A stretch of 64,000 bases of DNA from the NCBI RefSeq assembly GCF_008086205.1, contig NZ_VSKK01000001.1, positions 1,914,610 through 1,978,609 of the forward strand, read 5' to 3'. This DNA is from Bizionia myxarmorum (GTDB taxonomy: Bacteria > Bacteroidota > Bacteroidia > Flavobacteriales > Flavobacteriaceae). Each line of letters starts with the position of its first letter. Position 1 is the stretch's first letter. A model generated the notes under the pieces. The model worked only from the letters and a program-made list of their open reading frames with translations. It did not search any database and was not told the origin of the DNA. Shown piece after piece: positions 1-8,164 of the stretch. Both the position numbers and the translations under genes were made by a program.

Positions 1-237
1 AATTAACGTATCTAAATGATCTTCTATGGCGATGCTATATAAATTGCCATTAATTTTCATTTGATAGTGTTTGGTAATAAAATTTGATGATACAATTTCA
101 GCTTTATAATTTGTATCATTATTTATAATATGATAATTACTGTTGGTTTCTTTAACCGAATCTAAAGCTTCAACAGCTTCTTGAGTTAATTCGAAATCGT
201 ACGTATTATTAACTTTAGTCTGATAAATTGGACTCAT
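1..237 (-). CDS. Biotin carboxyl carrier-type protein (biotin/lipoyl-containing), 5' part only
   Basis: The first 79 codons of a gene that leaves the window at the left edge. It starts at the ATG complementary to 235-237, and the peptide begins MSPIYQTKVNNTYDFELTQE. The pattern of a short beta-rich leader (VNNTYDFELT ... YKAEIVSS ... YQMKINGNLYSI) resembles the N-terminal part of the small biotin/lipoyl-attachment proteins that accompany acyl-CoA carboxylase subunits in Flavobacteriaceae. In those proteins the biotin-accepting lysine lies in the C-terminal domain, which is outside this window, so the function cannot be confirmed here. It is separated by 68 bp from the PrsW-like gene upstream on the same strand. 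The family call is from recognition of the N-terminal pattern and is only moderately sure. Confidence 0.55.
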   Translation of the reverse strand, partial: MSPIYQTKVNNTYDFELTQEAVEALDSVKETNSNYHIINNDTNYKAEIVSSNFITKHYQMKINGNLYSIAIEDHLDTLI

Positions 238-305
238 TTTTTTATTTTTAGAATTGTAAATATAAGAAATATGAAACGTTTAATTAAATAGCAAATTAGA
301 ATTTA

Positions 306-977
306 CTAAACCTTGAAATGTGAATTTGCTTGATGACGTCTAATAGCATTTCGAGATAAAACAACACCAATAAAAAGCGACACAAAGGCTCCAATCCAAA
401 CGCCAGGAATAAAATCGATAAATAGAAAAAAGTCATAAGCACCATGAAACAGGATGGCTAGTAATAATCCGACCAAATTTAAAAGTCGTTTATTTTTTGA
501 AAACTTGGCTTTTCCCATATAATAACCCATTAAAATACCAAAAGTGGCATGAGCAGGCACGGCTGTAAACGCTCGTAATACGGCAACTTCATAACCGCCT
601 TCTAGCACATATATAATGTTTTCAGTTGCTGCAAAACCCATGGAAACCATAACCGCATATACAATACCATCAAAAGGTTCATTGAATTCTTCTTTAGTTT
701 GTGCATAATACCTAACAATGATGTATTTGCTAAATTCTTCAATGAAACCTACTATAAAAAAGGCTCTTATAAATTGCTGAAAAACGCTAGCTTTTTCTAA
801 AAGGAAGTAATAATCAAATAAAAAATATAAAATTGTGGTTAATAAAACACTGGCAAATGCACCGAATAAAAAGGAATAGATGAGCAATAAAATAGGCTCT
901 TTTTCATATTTGTCTTTGAAATAGATGTAAAATATAATGATGCAAACAGGCGCAATTGCTACTAGGAATAAATTCAT
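306..977 (-). CDS. PrsW family intramembrane metalloprotease
   Basis: A polytopic membrane protein of 223 aa with about seven hydrophobic segments. Residues 80-84 give the EExxK signature (EEFSK), residues 102-120 the conserved FDG...GFAATEN block, H143 lies in the PAHATFG segment, and H178/D182 form the HGAYD motif. These are the conserved elements of the PrsW family (RsiW site-1 protease of Bacillus and relatives of CaaX-type intramembrane proteases). In Bacillus PrsW cleaves an anti-sigma factor; the substrate here is unknown. It lies 13 bp downstream of the flippase gene on the same strand, so the two are probably co-transcribed. An ECF/anti-sigma pair exists at 43-44 kb, but nothing in the sequence links it to this protease. 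Confidence 0.88.
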   Translation of the reverse strand: MNLFLVAIAPVCIIIFYIYFKDKYEKEPILLLIYSFLFGAFASVLLTTILYFLFDYYFLLEKASVFQQFIRAFFIVGFIEEFSKYIIVRYYAQTKEEFNEPFDGIVYAVMVSMGFAATENIIYVLEGGYEVAVLRAFTAVPAHATFGILMGYYMGKAKFSKNKRLLNLVGLLLAILFHGAYDFFLFIDFIPGVWIGAFVSLFIGVVLSRNAIRRHQANSHFKV

Positions 978-990
978 GGGTGAAAGATAA

Positions 991-2247
991 TTAATTTCGA
1001 TATAGAATTTGTTTTCTAGTTTCGGAATCGATAAAAAGATAGATAATATTGGTGAAAATATGACTAACTAAAACGGCAATAGCTGCTCCTATAACATCAT
1101 ATTTCGGAATTAAAATGATGCATAGAATAACGTTAATTACGCAGCCTAAAATAAAGCGATAGATATTTTGGTTTAGCCGATTGGTGTTGAGTAGGTGTTT
1201 TTCGTAAATCATACCAATAAAAACGAACACAGGTGCCCAACAAAATATAAATAAGGGGGTTTTGGCTTCTGCATATTTTTCACTGAAATACCTTTCCAAT
1301 ATCAATGGACCTAAAAATGTGTAAAAAAGAGCAATTCCTATTCCAAGCCCAACCATTATAAACGTTAATTGTCTTAATTTTTTTAGGTATATAATGCGAT
1401 TTCCGTTAAATGATTCCGCTAATGAAGGATATAATGCTGTAATTATTGAAAATCCAATATTCCAGCTTAATGCGATTACCAAAAACTGTACACTCGCAAA
1501 AATGCCATTTGCATGATCATTATGGTAATATTTTAAAAATATTTCATCTATAGTTACATAAAATATAATGAGACTATTCGAAATAATTAAGGGATAAGAC
1601 ATTTTTAGCAACGATTTTCCAAGTGGCCAGGAAAATTTCCATTCCTGCCATTTTAAAGTCCCTTGAAATTTCAGAATAGCAAAATAAAATAGGCCTTGAA
1701 TTCCAAAATCTAGGGCCATTAGTTTCGCAAAATAAAATACATCCAATTGATTCCTGATGCCGTAATACTGTAAGACCACAATAATAATAAGGGTTGAAAT
1801 TTTACTTATAAAAATATATTTGGTCCATTTTTTCGCTATTAAATAATATTCAAAAACATCAGTAAGTTTAAATAGGTAGCTGAATGCAATTATTAGATAA
1901 AGAACGGTTATTGAATTATTAGGATTCAAATAAAAATAGAGTAGGAGACCAGAAAAAATAAGCATCCAACTTATAAGTCGAAGATAAAAAGCAGTGGCAA
2001 GAATCTGCGTACTTTTTTTAGGATTGTATACAATTTCGCGAATGCAAACAACCGCTAACCCTAAAAAGAACAACGGCGTGAGCATCGCTATAACAGACTC
2101 TGCAAGTTTTAGCTTACCCATGTCCACCGTTCCAAGCGAACTGAAAATTTTAGGAACAATCAAAATGCCGATAACCAATTGAATAAGTTTCTCGAGGGTA
2201 AACCATTTGGTGGCAATAAAGTCCTTTTTACTAAAAACCGATGTCAT
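991..2247 (-). CDS. Polysaccharide biosynthesis flippase (Wzx-like, MOP superfamily)
   Basis: A 418-aa protein made almost entirely of membrane segments (roughly 12), with the basic N-terminus and the loop ANGIFASVQFLV near residue 245 typical of oligosaccharide flippases. The C-terminal segment (NVILCIILIPKYDVIGAAIAV) is the classic motif of this family. These proteins move undecaprenyl-linked oligosaccharides across the inner membrane for O-antigen, capsule or exopolysaccharide. No glycosyltransferase genes are adjacent, so this is an orphan flippase and its substrate cannot be inferred. It is divergent from the WYL regulator, whose preferred ATG is 89 bp away, so the two share a short promoter region. 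The gene starts at the ATG complementary to 2245-2247. Confidence 0.85.
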   Translation of the reverse strand: MTSVFSKKDFIATKWFTLEKLIQLVIGILIVPKIFSSLGTVDMGKLKLAESVIAMLTPLFFLGLAVVCIREIVYNPKKSTQILATAFYLRLISWMLIFSGLLLYFYLNPNNSITVLYLIIAFSYLFKLTDVFEYYLIAKKWTKYIFISKISTLIIIVVLQYYGIRNQLDVFYFAKLMALDFGIQGLFYFAILKFQGTLKWQEWKFSWPLGKSLLKMSYPLIISNSLIIFYVTIDEIFLKYYHNDHANGIFASVQFLVIALSWNIGFSIITALYPSLAESFNGNRIIYLKKLRQLTFIMVGLGIGIALFYTFLGPLILERYFSEKYAEAKTPLFIFCWAPVFVFIGMIYEKHLLNTNRLNQNIYRFILGCVINVILCIILIPKYDVIGAAIAVLVSHIFTNIIYLFIDSETRKQILYRN

Positions 2248-2336
2248 GGAGCAGGTTGAGTTTTCAAATATATAAAAACCGACTTCGTATTAGTCATTTA
2301 AAACTTTATTATTATTTTAGTTTCTCAAACCAAGAT

Positions 2337-3317
2337 ATGACACCAGAATTTCTTCGTCGTTATTATATTTTACGTATTATTTCCAACCCAAAAGTATATG
2401 GTGTTGAAAAAAATGGATTTGTTACGCTAGAAGATTTGCAAAATTCTTTAGACCAATTGCGCTCCAATAATATTGATGATCCACTTTATGATAAATTGAA
2501 CCAATACAGTCAGAAAACCGTTAAACGTGATTTGGATAAAATTAAATCATATTATCATACGCTTATTTTACACAAGCGTCATTCTGGATATTATATAGAT
2601 AGTTATGAAATCACCGAAGCTTTAAAGGAGGTTTACGATAAAACGGAACTTTATTTATTGCACCATCACGCACATTTATGGAAAGATCATTTTACAGCTT
2701 CTAGAAGTTCCTTGAGTCTTCAAGTGGATTTGGTGCCGCTAATTAATGCTATTGAACAGCAGTTTCTAGTGGAAATAAGCTATTCAGGTTGGTATGACGA
2801 TAATGGCTTTCAAATAATATCAGGCTTTTTTCAGCCTCTACACATAAAAGAAATTAACCAAGCTTGGTATTTAATAGCCCATAATGAACAATACGGTATT
2901 TATGCTTTTTGTTTAGATGATCGTATCAAGGCTTTAAAAATTAGTAAACAAATCGTCAAGCAGCCTGTCGATTTTAGTCCGTCTGAATATTTTAAAAATG
3001 TAATAGGCATTTTAAAAACGGGATTGAAACCGGAATGGATTCATATTCAAGTTGCAAACCATCATTTTAAATATTTGGAAGGGAATCCGTTGCATCATTC
3101 CCAACAAATTGTTTCACGACCAAAAGAGCTCGACACACCAAGTTTAGATTATACTGATCCTCACATTTGGGGCGAAATAAAAGTTTTTTTAGAACCCAAT
3201 TATGAGTTTTTAATGACTATTTATAAATATAATCTTTGGGTTAAAGTTGTTAGTCCGGTACATGTGATGGCGGATGTTAAAAACCATTTGGAGTTAATGT
3301 TGGGGTATTATAATTAA
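2337..3317 (+). CDS. WYL domain-containing transcriptional regulator
   Basis: Taken from the ATG at 2337 (326 aa, MTPEFLRRYYILRII...). An upstream ATG at 2241 would add 32 residues of poor quality and overlap the divergent flippase gene, so the downstream start is preferred. The N-terminal ~100 residues hold a winged-helix-like region (RRYYILRIIS ... LEDLQNSLDQL ... VKRDLDKI). The central part contains the WYL-type ligand-sensing domain (VEISYSGWYDDNGFQ, FQPLHIKEINQAWYLIA, DDRIKAL), and a WCX-like C-terminus follows. WYL proteins bind nucleic-acid ligands or nucleotides and regulate DNA-damage, CRISPR or other stress genes. No cas genes are nearby; the divergent flippase-prsW pair is the nearest possible target. 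Confidence 0.85.
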   Translation: MTPEFLRRYYILRIISNPKVYGVEKNGFVTLEDLQNSLDQLRSNNIDDPLYDKLNQYSQKTVKRDLDKIKSYYHTLILHKRHSGYYIDSYEITEALKEVYDKTELYLLHHHAHLWKDHFTASRSSLSLQVDLVPLINAIEQQFLVEISYSGWYDDNGFQIISGFFQPLHIKEINQAWYLIAHNEQYGIYAFCLDDRIKALKISKQIVKQPVDFSPSEYFKNVIGILKTGLKPEWIHIQVANHHFKYLEGNPLHHSQQIVSRPKELDTPSLDYTDPHIWGEIKVFLEPNYEFLMTIYKYNLWVKVVSPVHVMADVKNHLELMLGYYN

Positions 3318-3491
3318 AGTATTTAACACCCTCGAATATTTTAAGTTTTACAAATGATATTTATTTATAGTGGTTCTTAACAGTTAATGTTTACTAATGT
3401 TTTCGCCCTGTTAATGAGTAATTTTACTTATATTTTAATAAAATGTATGAGAAGCGTTTTGTAAACGGACAGGTTTTGTCTGTTTAGAGTG

Positions 3492-3499
3492 TACTTTTG
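3492..3499 (+). promoter_or_regulatory. Possible -7 element upstream of the zinc-ribbon gene
   Basis: TACTTTTG matches the Bacteroidota -7 consensus TAnnTTTG, 52 bp before the ATG at 3551. No well-spaced -33 TTG is present (the nearest TTTG is 13 bp upstream), so this is only suggestive. The rest of 3318-3550 is A+T-rich and holds nothing else I can recognise. Confidence 0.35.
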
Positions 3500-3550
3500 A
3501 AATTGTATTATTAAATACATAAGCTATTAGTAAATTAAAATTCAAAAACC

Positions 3551-3709
3551 ATGTCTACCTACAAATGCAGAAATTGTGGCACCTATAAAAATGACACTGT
3601 ATCTTCTCAACTTAATACGAGTACCACTTGTAATGCCAAAGAAACTAATATCAAATTGAAATTTCATAATTGGGAGAAGATTGCAGAAGAGGATTTGGTA
3701 TGTAGTTAA
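3551..3709 (+). CDS. Small zinc-ribbon-like protein (52 aa)
   Basis: An ATG at 3551 opens a 53-codon frame ending in TAA at 3707-3709. The peptide starts MSTYKCRNCGTYKNDTVSS. It has a CxxC knuckle (C6, C9), a third cysteine at 27, and an HNW motif (H39-N40-W41), with a last cysteine at 51. This is the layout of the short rubredoxin/zinc-ribbon-like proteins common in Bacteroidota, in which a CxxC at the N-terminus pairs with later Cys/His ligands. The function is unknown. The codon use is normal for the window, the composition is not that of random A+T-rich DNA, and a -7 element lies just upstream. A longer frame of 61 codons on the opposite strand over the same bases lacks any recognisable motif and is treated as its shadow. 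Confidence 0.65.
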   Translation: MSTYKCRNCGTYKNDTVSSQLNTSTTCNAKETNIKLKFHNWEKIAEEDLVCS

Positions 3710-3778
3710 CACGTTAGTTGAATACATAGTTGTTTCTTAAGCGCAATAATCTTTTAGTGTCTTTATTATTTAAAAAAA

Positions 3779-4333
3779 TCAAGACGTAACTTTAGAAATC
3801 TCTTTCAAAATAAATTCATAATACTCACGATTTGAAGCCACAAAATAAGAATTGGTTTCGCTATTAGCCAAAAGGGACTTATAGGTTCTAATCGTGACTA
3901 GCTCTAAAGCCTCAACCTCTTCTGGTTGGGGTTTTAATTGTTTTAAAGATACTTGTAATTCTGCTAAATAGGTGTGGTGAAACTCATTATCTATTATGCC
4001 ATTTTCATAAGTTTGAAAACATGGAAAAGTGCCTATTTTCTGTAAATCAGATACTGAAATTGTTAAACCTATTTCTTCATGAATTTCGCGCATAGCAGCT
4101 TCTTCTATTGTTTCGCCAGCATCCACGTGCCCAGCAACGGAAACATCCCAAAGAAGTGGACAAATGGTTTTTGAAGCCGCTCTTTGAGCTAATAATATTT
4201 CGCCCTTATCCGTATAAAACCAAATATGAGCCGTGTTGTGGTAATAACCTTTACTATGGATTTCAGATTTTAAAGCCGTTTTACCCGTAGGTTCGCCGGT
4301 TTTGGTAACGATGTCAATAATTTCTTCTTCCAT
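3779..4333 (-). CDS. NUDIX hydrolase
   Basis: Taken from the ATG complementary to 4331-4333 (184 aa, MEEEIIDIVTKTG...); the frame is open 11 codons further upstream, but that part overlaps the terminator of the preceding gene. The Nudix box is complete at residues 68-90: G68 ... E74 ... R82-E83 ... E86-E87 ... G89-L90, following the WDVSVAGHVDAGE strand. The N-terminal EIIDIVTKTGEPTG and the AHIWFYT segment resemble the YfcD / isopentenyl-diphosphate-isomerase-like branch of the family, which hydrolyses nucleoside-diphosphate-linked or related substrates. The exact substrate cannot be read from sequence. It follows the M42 peptidase gene but is separated from it by a hairpin with a T-tract, so it may have its own promoter. 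Confidence 0.88.
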   Translation of the reverse strand: MEEEIIDIVTKTGEPTGKTALKSEIHSKGYYHNTAHIWFYTDKGEILLAQRAASKTICPLLWDVSVAGHVDAGETIEEAAMREIHEEIGLTISVSDLQKIGTFPCFQTYENGIIDNEFHHTYLAELQVSLKQLKPQPEEVEALELVTIRTYKSLLANSETNSYFVASNREYYEFILKEISKVTS

Positions 4334-4351
4334 GAAATTAAAATCTATTTT

Positions 4352-4378
4352 AAAAAAAACTCCCACTTTCGTGAGAGT
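4352..4378 (-). terminator. Intrinsic terminator after the M42 peptidase gene
   Basis: On the minus strand, ACTCTCAC-GAAA-GTGGGAGT (8 bp stem with one mismatch and a tetraloop) is followed by an 8-base T run. It sits between the stop of the M42 gene (4387) and the start of the NUDIX gene (4333), with the T run ending 18 bases before that ATG. Confidence 0.7.
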
Positions 4379-4386
4379 TGGGAATA

Positions 4387-5475
4387 TTATTTAAAATAAG
4401 AAAATGTTTCGCCTTCTTCTATTTTCAATAAGGTTTCATAAATCATTTTAATTACGTTTTCCACATCGTCTCTGTGAACCATTTCCACAGTTGTATGCAT
4501 ATAACGCAACGGTAACGATATTAATGCTGATGGAACACCGCCATTGCTATAAGCAAAAGCATCTGTATCGGTTCCTGTTGCTCTAGATAAGGCCGCACGC
4601 TGGAATGGAATATTGTTAGCTTCTGCAGTTTCAGTAATTAAATCGCGTAATTTTTGTTGTACAGCTGGGGCATAAGCAATAACAGGCCCTAGACCCATTT
4701 CCACATGTCCTTGCACTTTTTGCTCTATCATTGGCGTCGTGGTATCGTGCGTTACATCTGTTACAATAGCTACATTTGGTTTAATGGTTTGAGTAATCAT
4801 TTCTGCACCACGTAAGCCAATTTCCTCTTGTACCGAATTGGTAACATAAAGTCCGAAAGGTAATTCTATCTTGTTTTCTTTTAATAAACGCGCTACTTCC
4901 GCGATCATAAAACCACCCATACGGTTGTCTAAAGCGCGACATACAAATTTATCTTTATTTAGAATATGAAATTCATCTGGATAGGTAATTACACAACCTA
5001 CGTGAATATCCATTGCTTCAACTCCCGCTTTATCTTTTGCACCTACATCAATGCAAATATTGTCTGGTTTTGGCGCTTCTTCTTTAGTTTTGCTTCGTGT
5101 ATGAATAGCTGGCCATCCAAAAACACCTTTTACAATGCCATTTTTAGTGTGAATATTAACAATTTTACTTGGAGCAATTTGATGATCACTACCACCATTT
5201 CTAACCACGTAAATTAATCCGTTATCAGATATATAGTTAACATACCAAGAAATTTCGTCAGCGTGGCCTTCAATAACCACTTTATATTTAGCTTTTGGGT
5301 TAATAACGCCAACCGCCGTACCGTAAGTATCGGTAATGAACTCATCCACATAAGGTTTTAGGTAGTCCATCCATATTTTCTGACCTTCCCACTCATAGCC
5401 CGTAGGCGATGCATTATTTAAATATTTCTCTAAAAAGTCCATTGACTTTTTGTTCAGTATACTCTTTTTTGCCAT
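4387..5475 (-). CDS. M42 family metallopeptidase (glutamyl aminopeptidase-like)
   Basis: A 362-aa cytoplasmic enzyme of normal family length without a signal peptide. The dinuclear zinc ligands of the M42 family are visible: H71 in EGHADEIS, D183 in RALDNRMGG, E217/E218 in SVQEEIG (one catalytic base, one ligand), D240 in VTDVTHD and H327 in LRYMHTTVE. M42 enzymes form large tetrahedral aminopeptidase complexes that degrade peptides released by proteases. Some members are annotated as endoglucanases, but the sequence supports a peptidase. It is followed by its own terminator and is divergent from the DUF4294 gene. Confidence 0.93.
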   Translation of the reverse strand: MAKKSILNKKSMDFLEKYLNNASPTGYEWEGQKIWMDYLKPYVDEFITDTYGTAVGVINPKAKYKVVIEGHADEISWYVNYISDNGLIYVVRNGGSDHQIAPSKIVNIHTKNGIVKGVFGWPAIHTRSKTKEEAPKPDNICIDVGAKDKAGVEAMDIHVGCVITYPDEFHILNKDKFVCRALDNRMGGFMIAEVARLLKENKIELPFGLYVTNSVQEEIGLRGAEMITQTIKPNVAIVTDVTHDTTTPMIEQKVQGHVEMGLGPVIAYAPAVQQKLRDLITETAEANNIPFQRAALSRATGTDTDAFAYSNGGVPSALISLPLRYMHTTVEMVHRDDVENVIKMIYETLLKIEEGETFSYFK

Positions 5476-5587
5476 TTGTATTAATTTTCCACTAAATTAA
5501 CAATATTAATACGATTTTAAGGTTAAAGCTTTTTTAAATTATTAATTTTGCTCACCCTTTGGAACGATTTTGGATTCGTTAAAACCT

Positions 5588-6265
5588 ATGAAAATACTTG
5601 TTTACTTTTTAATGATTTTTCCAGCATTGCTTTTTGCTCAAATAGATGAGGAGGAAGCAGATTCTACCGATGTTGTCTATATTATTGTTGAAGGCGATTC
5701 CATTCCAACTAGTGCCATTAATTTAAATGAAATTCTCTTGTTACACCGACTAAAATTCAGTTCGGATGCGGATAGAAAGCGCTATTTGGTGGTAAGACGG
5801 AAAACCATTAAAGTGTATCCATATGCTAAATTGGCAGCGGAGCGCCTAGAATCTTTAAATGAACGTTTAAATAGTTTGCAAAGTGAGAGTGAGAAAAGGC
5901 GTTATTCTAAATTAATTCAGAAATATATTGAAGAAGAGTTTTCGGAAGAATTAAAAAAACTTTCCAAAACTGAAGGTCAAATTCTTGTCAAATTAATCCA
6001 TCGTCAAACGGGAACAACTACTTTCGATTTAATAAAAAATCTGCGTAGTGGCTGGCGTGCCTTTTGGTTTAATAATACGGCTTTACTATTCAATATTTCG
6101 CTTAAAGAAAAGTTTGATCCTTGGAATGTAAAAGAGGATTATTTAATAGAAGATATCCTAGAACGTAATTTTCAAAGTGGCCGTTTAGAGCGCCAAAAAT
6201 CGGCTTTAGATTATGATATTTACGAGCTAACTAATAAATGGTTACACGCCAAAGAAATGCCCTAA
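5588..6265 (+). CDS. DUF4294 domain-containing secreted protein
   Basis: Taken from the ATG at 5588 (225 aa); the upstream extension depends on a TTG and is not needed. A signal peptide (MKILVYFLMIFPALLFAQ) is followed by an acidic linker and the conserved DUF4294 body (LNEILLLHRLKFSSDADRKR, VRRKTIKVYPYAKLAAERL, LIHRQTGTTTFDLIKNL, RSGWRAFWFN). The family is restricted to Bacteroidota and has no assigned function. The many Lys/Arg/Glu residues in helical stretches suggest a periplasmic helical domain. A TAnnTTTG-like -7 element lies at 5543-5550. The stop codon overlaps the next start (TAATG), so translation of the hemolysin III-like gene is probably coupled to it. Confidence 0.85.
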   Translation: MKILVYFLMIFPALLFAQIDEEEADSTDVVYIIVEGDSIPTSAINLNEILLLHRLKFSSDADRKRYLVVRRKTIKVYPYAKLAAERLESLNERLNSLQSESEKRRYSKLIQKYIEEEFSEELKKLSKTEGQILVKLIHRQTGTTTFDLIKNLRSGWRAFWFNNTALLFNISLKEKFDPWNVKEDYLIEDILERNFQSGRLERQKSALDYDIYELTNKWLHAKEMP

Positions 6266-6891
6266 TGCGCGTACAAACTCCATATGAAGAACGTTTAAAT
6301 AGTATTACCCACGCCATTGGAGCGCTTATTGGTATTGTTGCCCTGGTGTTTTTAATTCTTCATGATTCCAATAAAACCAATTGGAGTTTATTTAGTGTCA
6401 TTGTTTATGGACTAACCATAATCCTGCTCTTTAGTTCTTCCACGTTATATCACTTTGTAGAATCTGATAAACCGAAACGTTATTTTCGGATTATGGACCA
6501 CATTAGTATTTACTTTTTAATTGCTGGAACGTATACGCCTGTGGCTTTAATTACACTGGAAGCGAGTAAAGGGTGGCTTTTGTTTTGGACGGTATGGGGA
6601 ATTGCCGCTTTCGGCTTTATTTTGAAAGTGTTTTTCACCGGCAAGTTTGAAATTTTTTCGGTGCTACTTTACTTAATAATGGGTTGGCTAGTTATATTTG
6701 ATTATTCTTATTTATCCAACATTCTAGGGCCAGACGGCCTTTTTTGGTTATTTGCAGGCGGATTTGCCTACACAGCAGGTATTCTATTTTATGCAATTGA
6801 TAGAATAAAATTCAACCATGTTATTTGGCATCTTTTTGTTCTCGCTGGCGCTATCTGCCACTTCATTATGGTATATTTTTATGTAATTTAA
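6265..6891 (+). CDS. Hemolysin III family (PAQR) membrane protein
   Basis: Taken from the ATG at 6265, which overlaps the previous stop as TAATG; an in-frame ATG at 6238 would add nine residues inside the upstream gene. The 208-aa product has seven predicted membrane helices. The PAQR/HlyIII metal-site motifs are present: SSTLYH (S58, H63), D78-H79 before the helix SIYFLIAGTYTP, and the C-terminal H185/H189/H199 set in HVIWHLFVLAGAICHF. Members have been linked to membrane-fluidity or lipid homeostasis; the name hemolysin comes from one Bacillus protein and should not be taken as function. The 3' end overlaps marC convergently by 4 bp. Confidence 0.92.
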   Translation: MRVQTPYEERLNSITHAIGALIGIVALVFLILHDSNKTNWSLFSVIVYGLTIILLFSSSTLYHFVESDKPKRYFRIMDHISIYFLIAGTYTPVALITLEASKGWLLFWTVWGIAAFGFILKVFFTGKFEIFSVLLYLIMGWLVIFDYSYLSNILGPDGLFWLFAGGFAYTAGILFYAIDRIKFNHVIWHLFVLAGAICHFIMVYFYVI

Positions 6892-7517
6892 AGCGTGTAA
6901 AATGGCAAGTCGAAAGCTATTTTAATGCCTTCAATTATCATATTGGTTCCAATTATAGCAATAATTAAACCCATAATTTTCCCTACTACAGAAATCACAT
7001 TATTTCCTATTTTACGAACGATAAAATCACTTAATCTAAAGGTGATAAACGTCATTAAACATATTAAAGCGAAAATAATTAGTACTATACCAATTTGTAA
7101 ATACGTAGCGTCTGATACAAAGTTCATAGCTGTAACAATTGTTCCAGGACCTGCAAGGATAGGAATAGCTAGAGGTGAAACGGCAATGTTTTCATCAATA
7201 TGCGTATTTTTTAAATGCTTTAAATTGGATTTTTTAGATTGAAGCATATCAAAACCTACATAGAAAATTAGAATTCCACCTGTGATTTTAAACGCAGGAA
7301 TAGTCAAGCCAAAAATTTCGAAAATAAATTTTCCCAAAATCGCAAATACACAAACAATGATAAATGCAATGGCAATAGCACGTTTGCTAATTCGGCGTTT
7401 TGTTTCTTTATCAGCATGACCAACCAACGACAGAAATATCGGCAAATTGGAAATGGGATTCATAATGGCAAAAAAGCCCGTGAATACCGTTATTGAAAAA
7501 GTAATAAGATGATCCAA
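6888..7517 (-). CDS. MarC family integral membrane protein
   Basis: A 209-aa protein with six hydrophobic helices arranged as two similar halves. The first half carries FFAIMNPISNLPIFLSL (the NP signature of the MarC/UPF0056 family), and the second half carries SPLAIPILAGPGTIVTAM. The family is conserved, but its once-proposed role in multiple antibiotic resistance has not held up; transport of small molecules is assumed. The gene ends convergently against the hemolysin III-like gene with a 4-bp overlap. The 210 bp upstream (7518-7727) are A+T-rich with a T9 run, and I see no gene or clear signal in them. Confidence 0.92.
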   Translation of the reverse strand: MDHLITFSITVFTGFFAIMNPISNLPIFLSLVGHADKETKRRISKRAIAIAFIIVCVFAILGKFIFEIFGLTIPAFKITGGILIFYVGFDMLQSKKSNLKHLKNTHIDENIAVSPLAIPILAGPGTIVTAMNFVSDATYLQIGIVLIIFALICLMTFITFRLSDFIVRKIGNNVISVVGKIMGLIIAIIGTNMIIEGIKIAFDLPFYTL

Positions 7518-7727
7518 TATCTAAAAATCTATAAATTTTTCGTTTCAAAAAAATTAATTTTGATACGTGTTTTTTTCAGGATGCAAAACTAGGAAATCAA
7601 AACGATATAATCAGTTGAAAATGATGATTTAAACTATTTTTTTTTAGCAACTTATAATAACGTGGTATTCCCGATCTTTAAAGGATTTAACTATCAGAAA
7701 AATAGCAATTTAAAGCAAAAGCCTATT

Positions 7728-8156
7728 TTAAGATTTAATAACATCGTAATAATCTTCGAAAAAAGCTTCAAACCGACCCATAGTTTCATTGAAAAAAACC
7801 ATCACTTCTTGCCAAGTATTTTTATTGTGGATAGAAACTTTTTGTTCCAATTGCACATAAATTCTGGAAATTTCTTTTCCGTTTTCTAAAAAAAACGTTT
7901 CATCGTAAATAGCTTCAGGTAGGTAGTCTTCTATTAAAATGCTTTTCAGCGCTTCTAATTTTTCCCAAACGTTAATTCTGTTTTCCAAGTCATCTTCTAA
8001 GTCCAAGGCCACTAAAGCCGTTTTGGTATCAAAATGAAATTTAAAACTCATGCCTTTGGTTTTGGTATCATAAAGAATCCACTTTCGTGGAAAGGATTTT
8101 CCAAAACTGGTCCAAAATATTTGTCGGAGTTGCCGCGATTCTTCTTTTGAAAACAT
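7728..8156 (-). CDS. DUF4268 domain-containing protein
   Basis: A 142-aa soluble protein beginning MFSKEESRQLRQIFWTSFGK, which matches the opening of DUF4268 proteins (helix, then the strand WILYDTKTKGMSFKFHFD). No function is established; DUF4268 domains also occur fused to nuclease-like domains, but this is the stand-alone short form. It is the last gene of a three-gene run on the minus strand (methyltransferase, ZIP transporter, DUF4268), 8 bp after the ZIP stop, so it is probably co-transcribed with them. Confidence 0.85.
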   Translation of the reverse strand: MFSKEESRQLRQIFWTSFGKSFPRKWILYDTKTKGMSFKFHFDTKTALVALDLEDDLENRINVWEKLEALKSILIEDYLPEAIYDETFFLENGKEISRIYVQLEQKVSIHNKNTWQEVMVFFNETMGRFEAFFEDYYDVIKS

Positions 8157-8164
8157 AGTACTAA

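Noticed and set aside
2337..3317. WYL regulator as part of a CRISPR or defence island
   Set aside because: No cas, restriction or other defence genes lie within the window around it; neighbours are a flippase, a PrsW protease and a zinc ribbon.
3542..3727. 61-codon minus-strand frame
   Set aside because: Antisense to the 52-aa zinc-ribbon frame, which has CxxC and HNW motifs and a -7 element; the minus frame has none.
6238..6264. Longer N-terminus of the hemolysin III-like protein from the ATG at 6238
   Set aside because: It would add nine residues overlapping the DUF4294 gene; the TAATG overlap at 6263-6267 is a typical coupled start and fits the family length.
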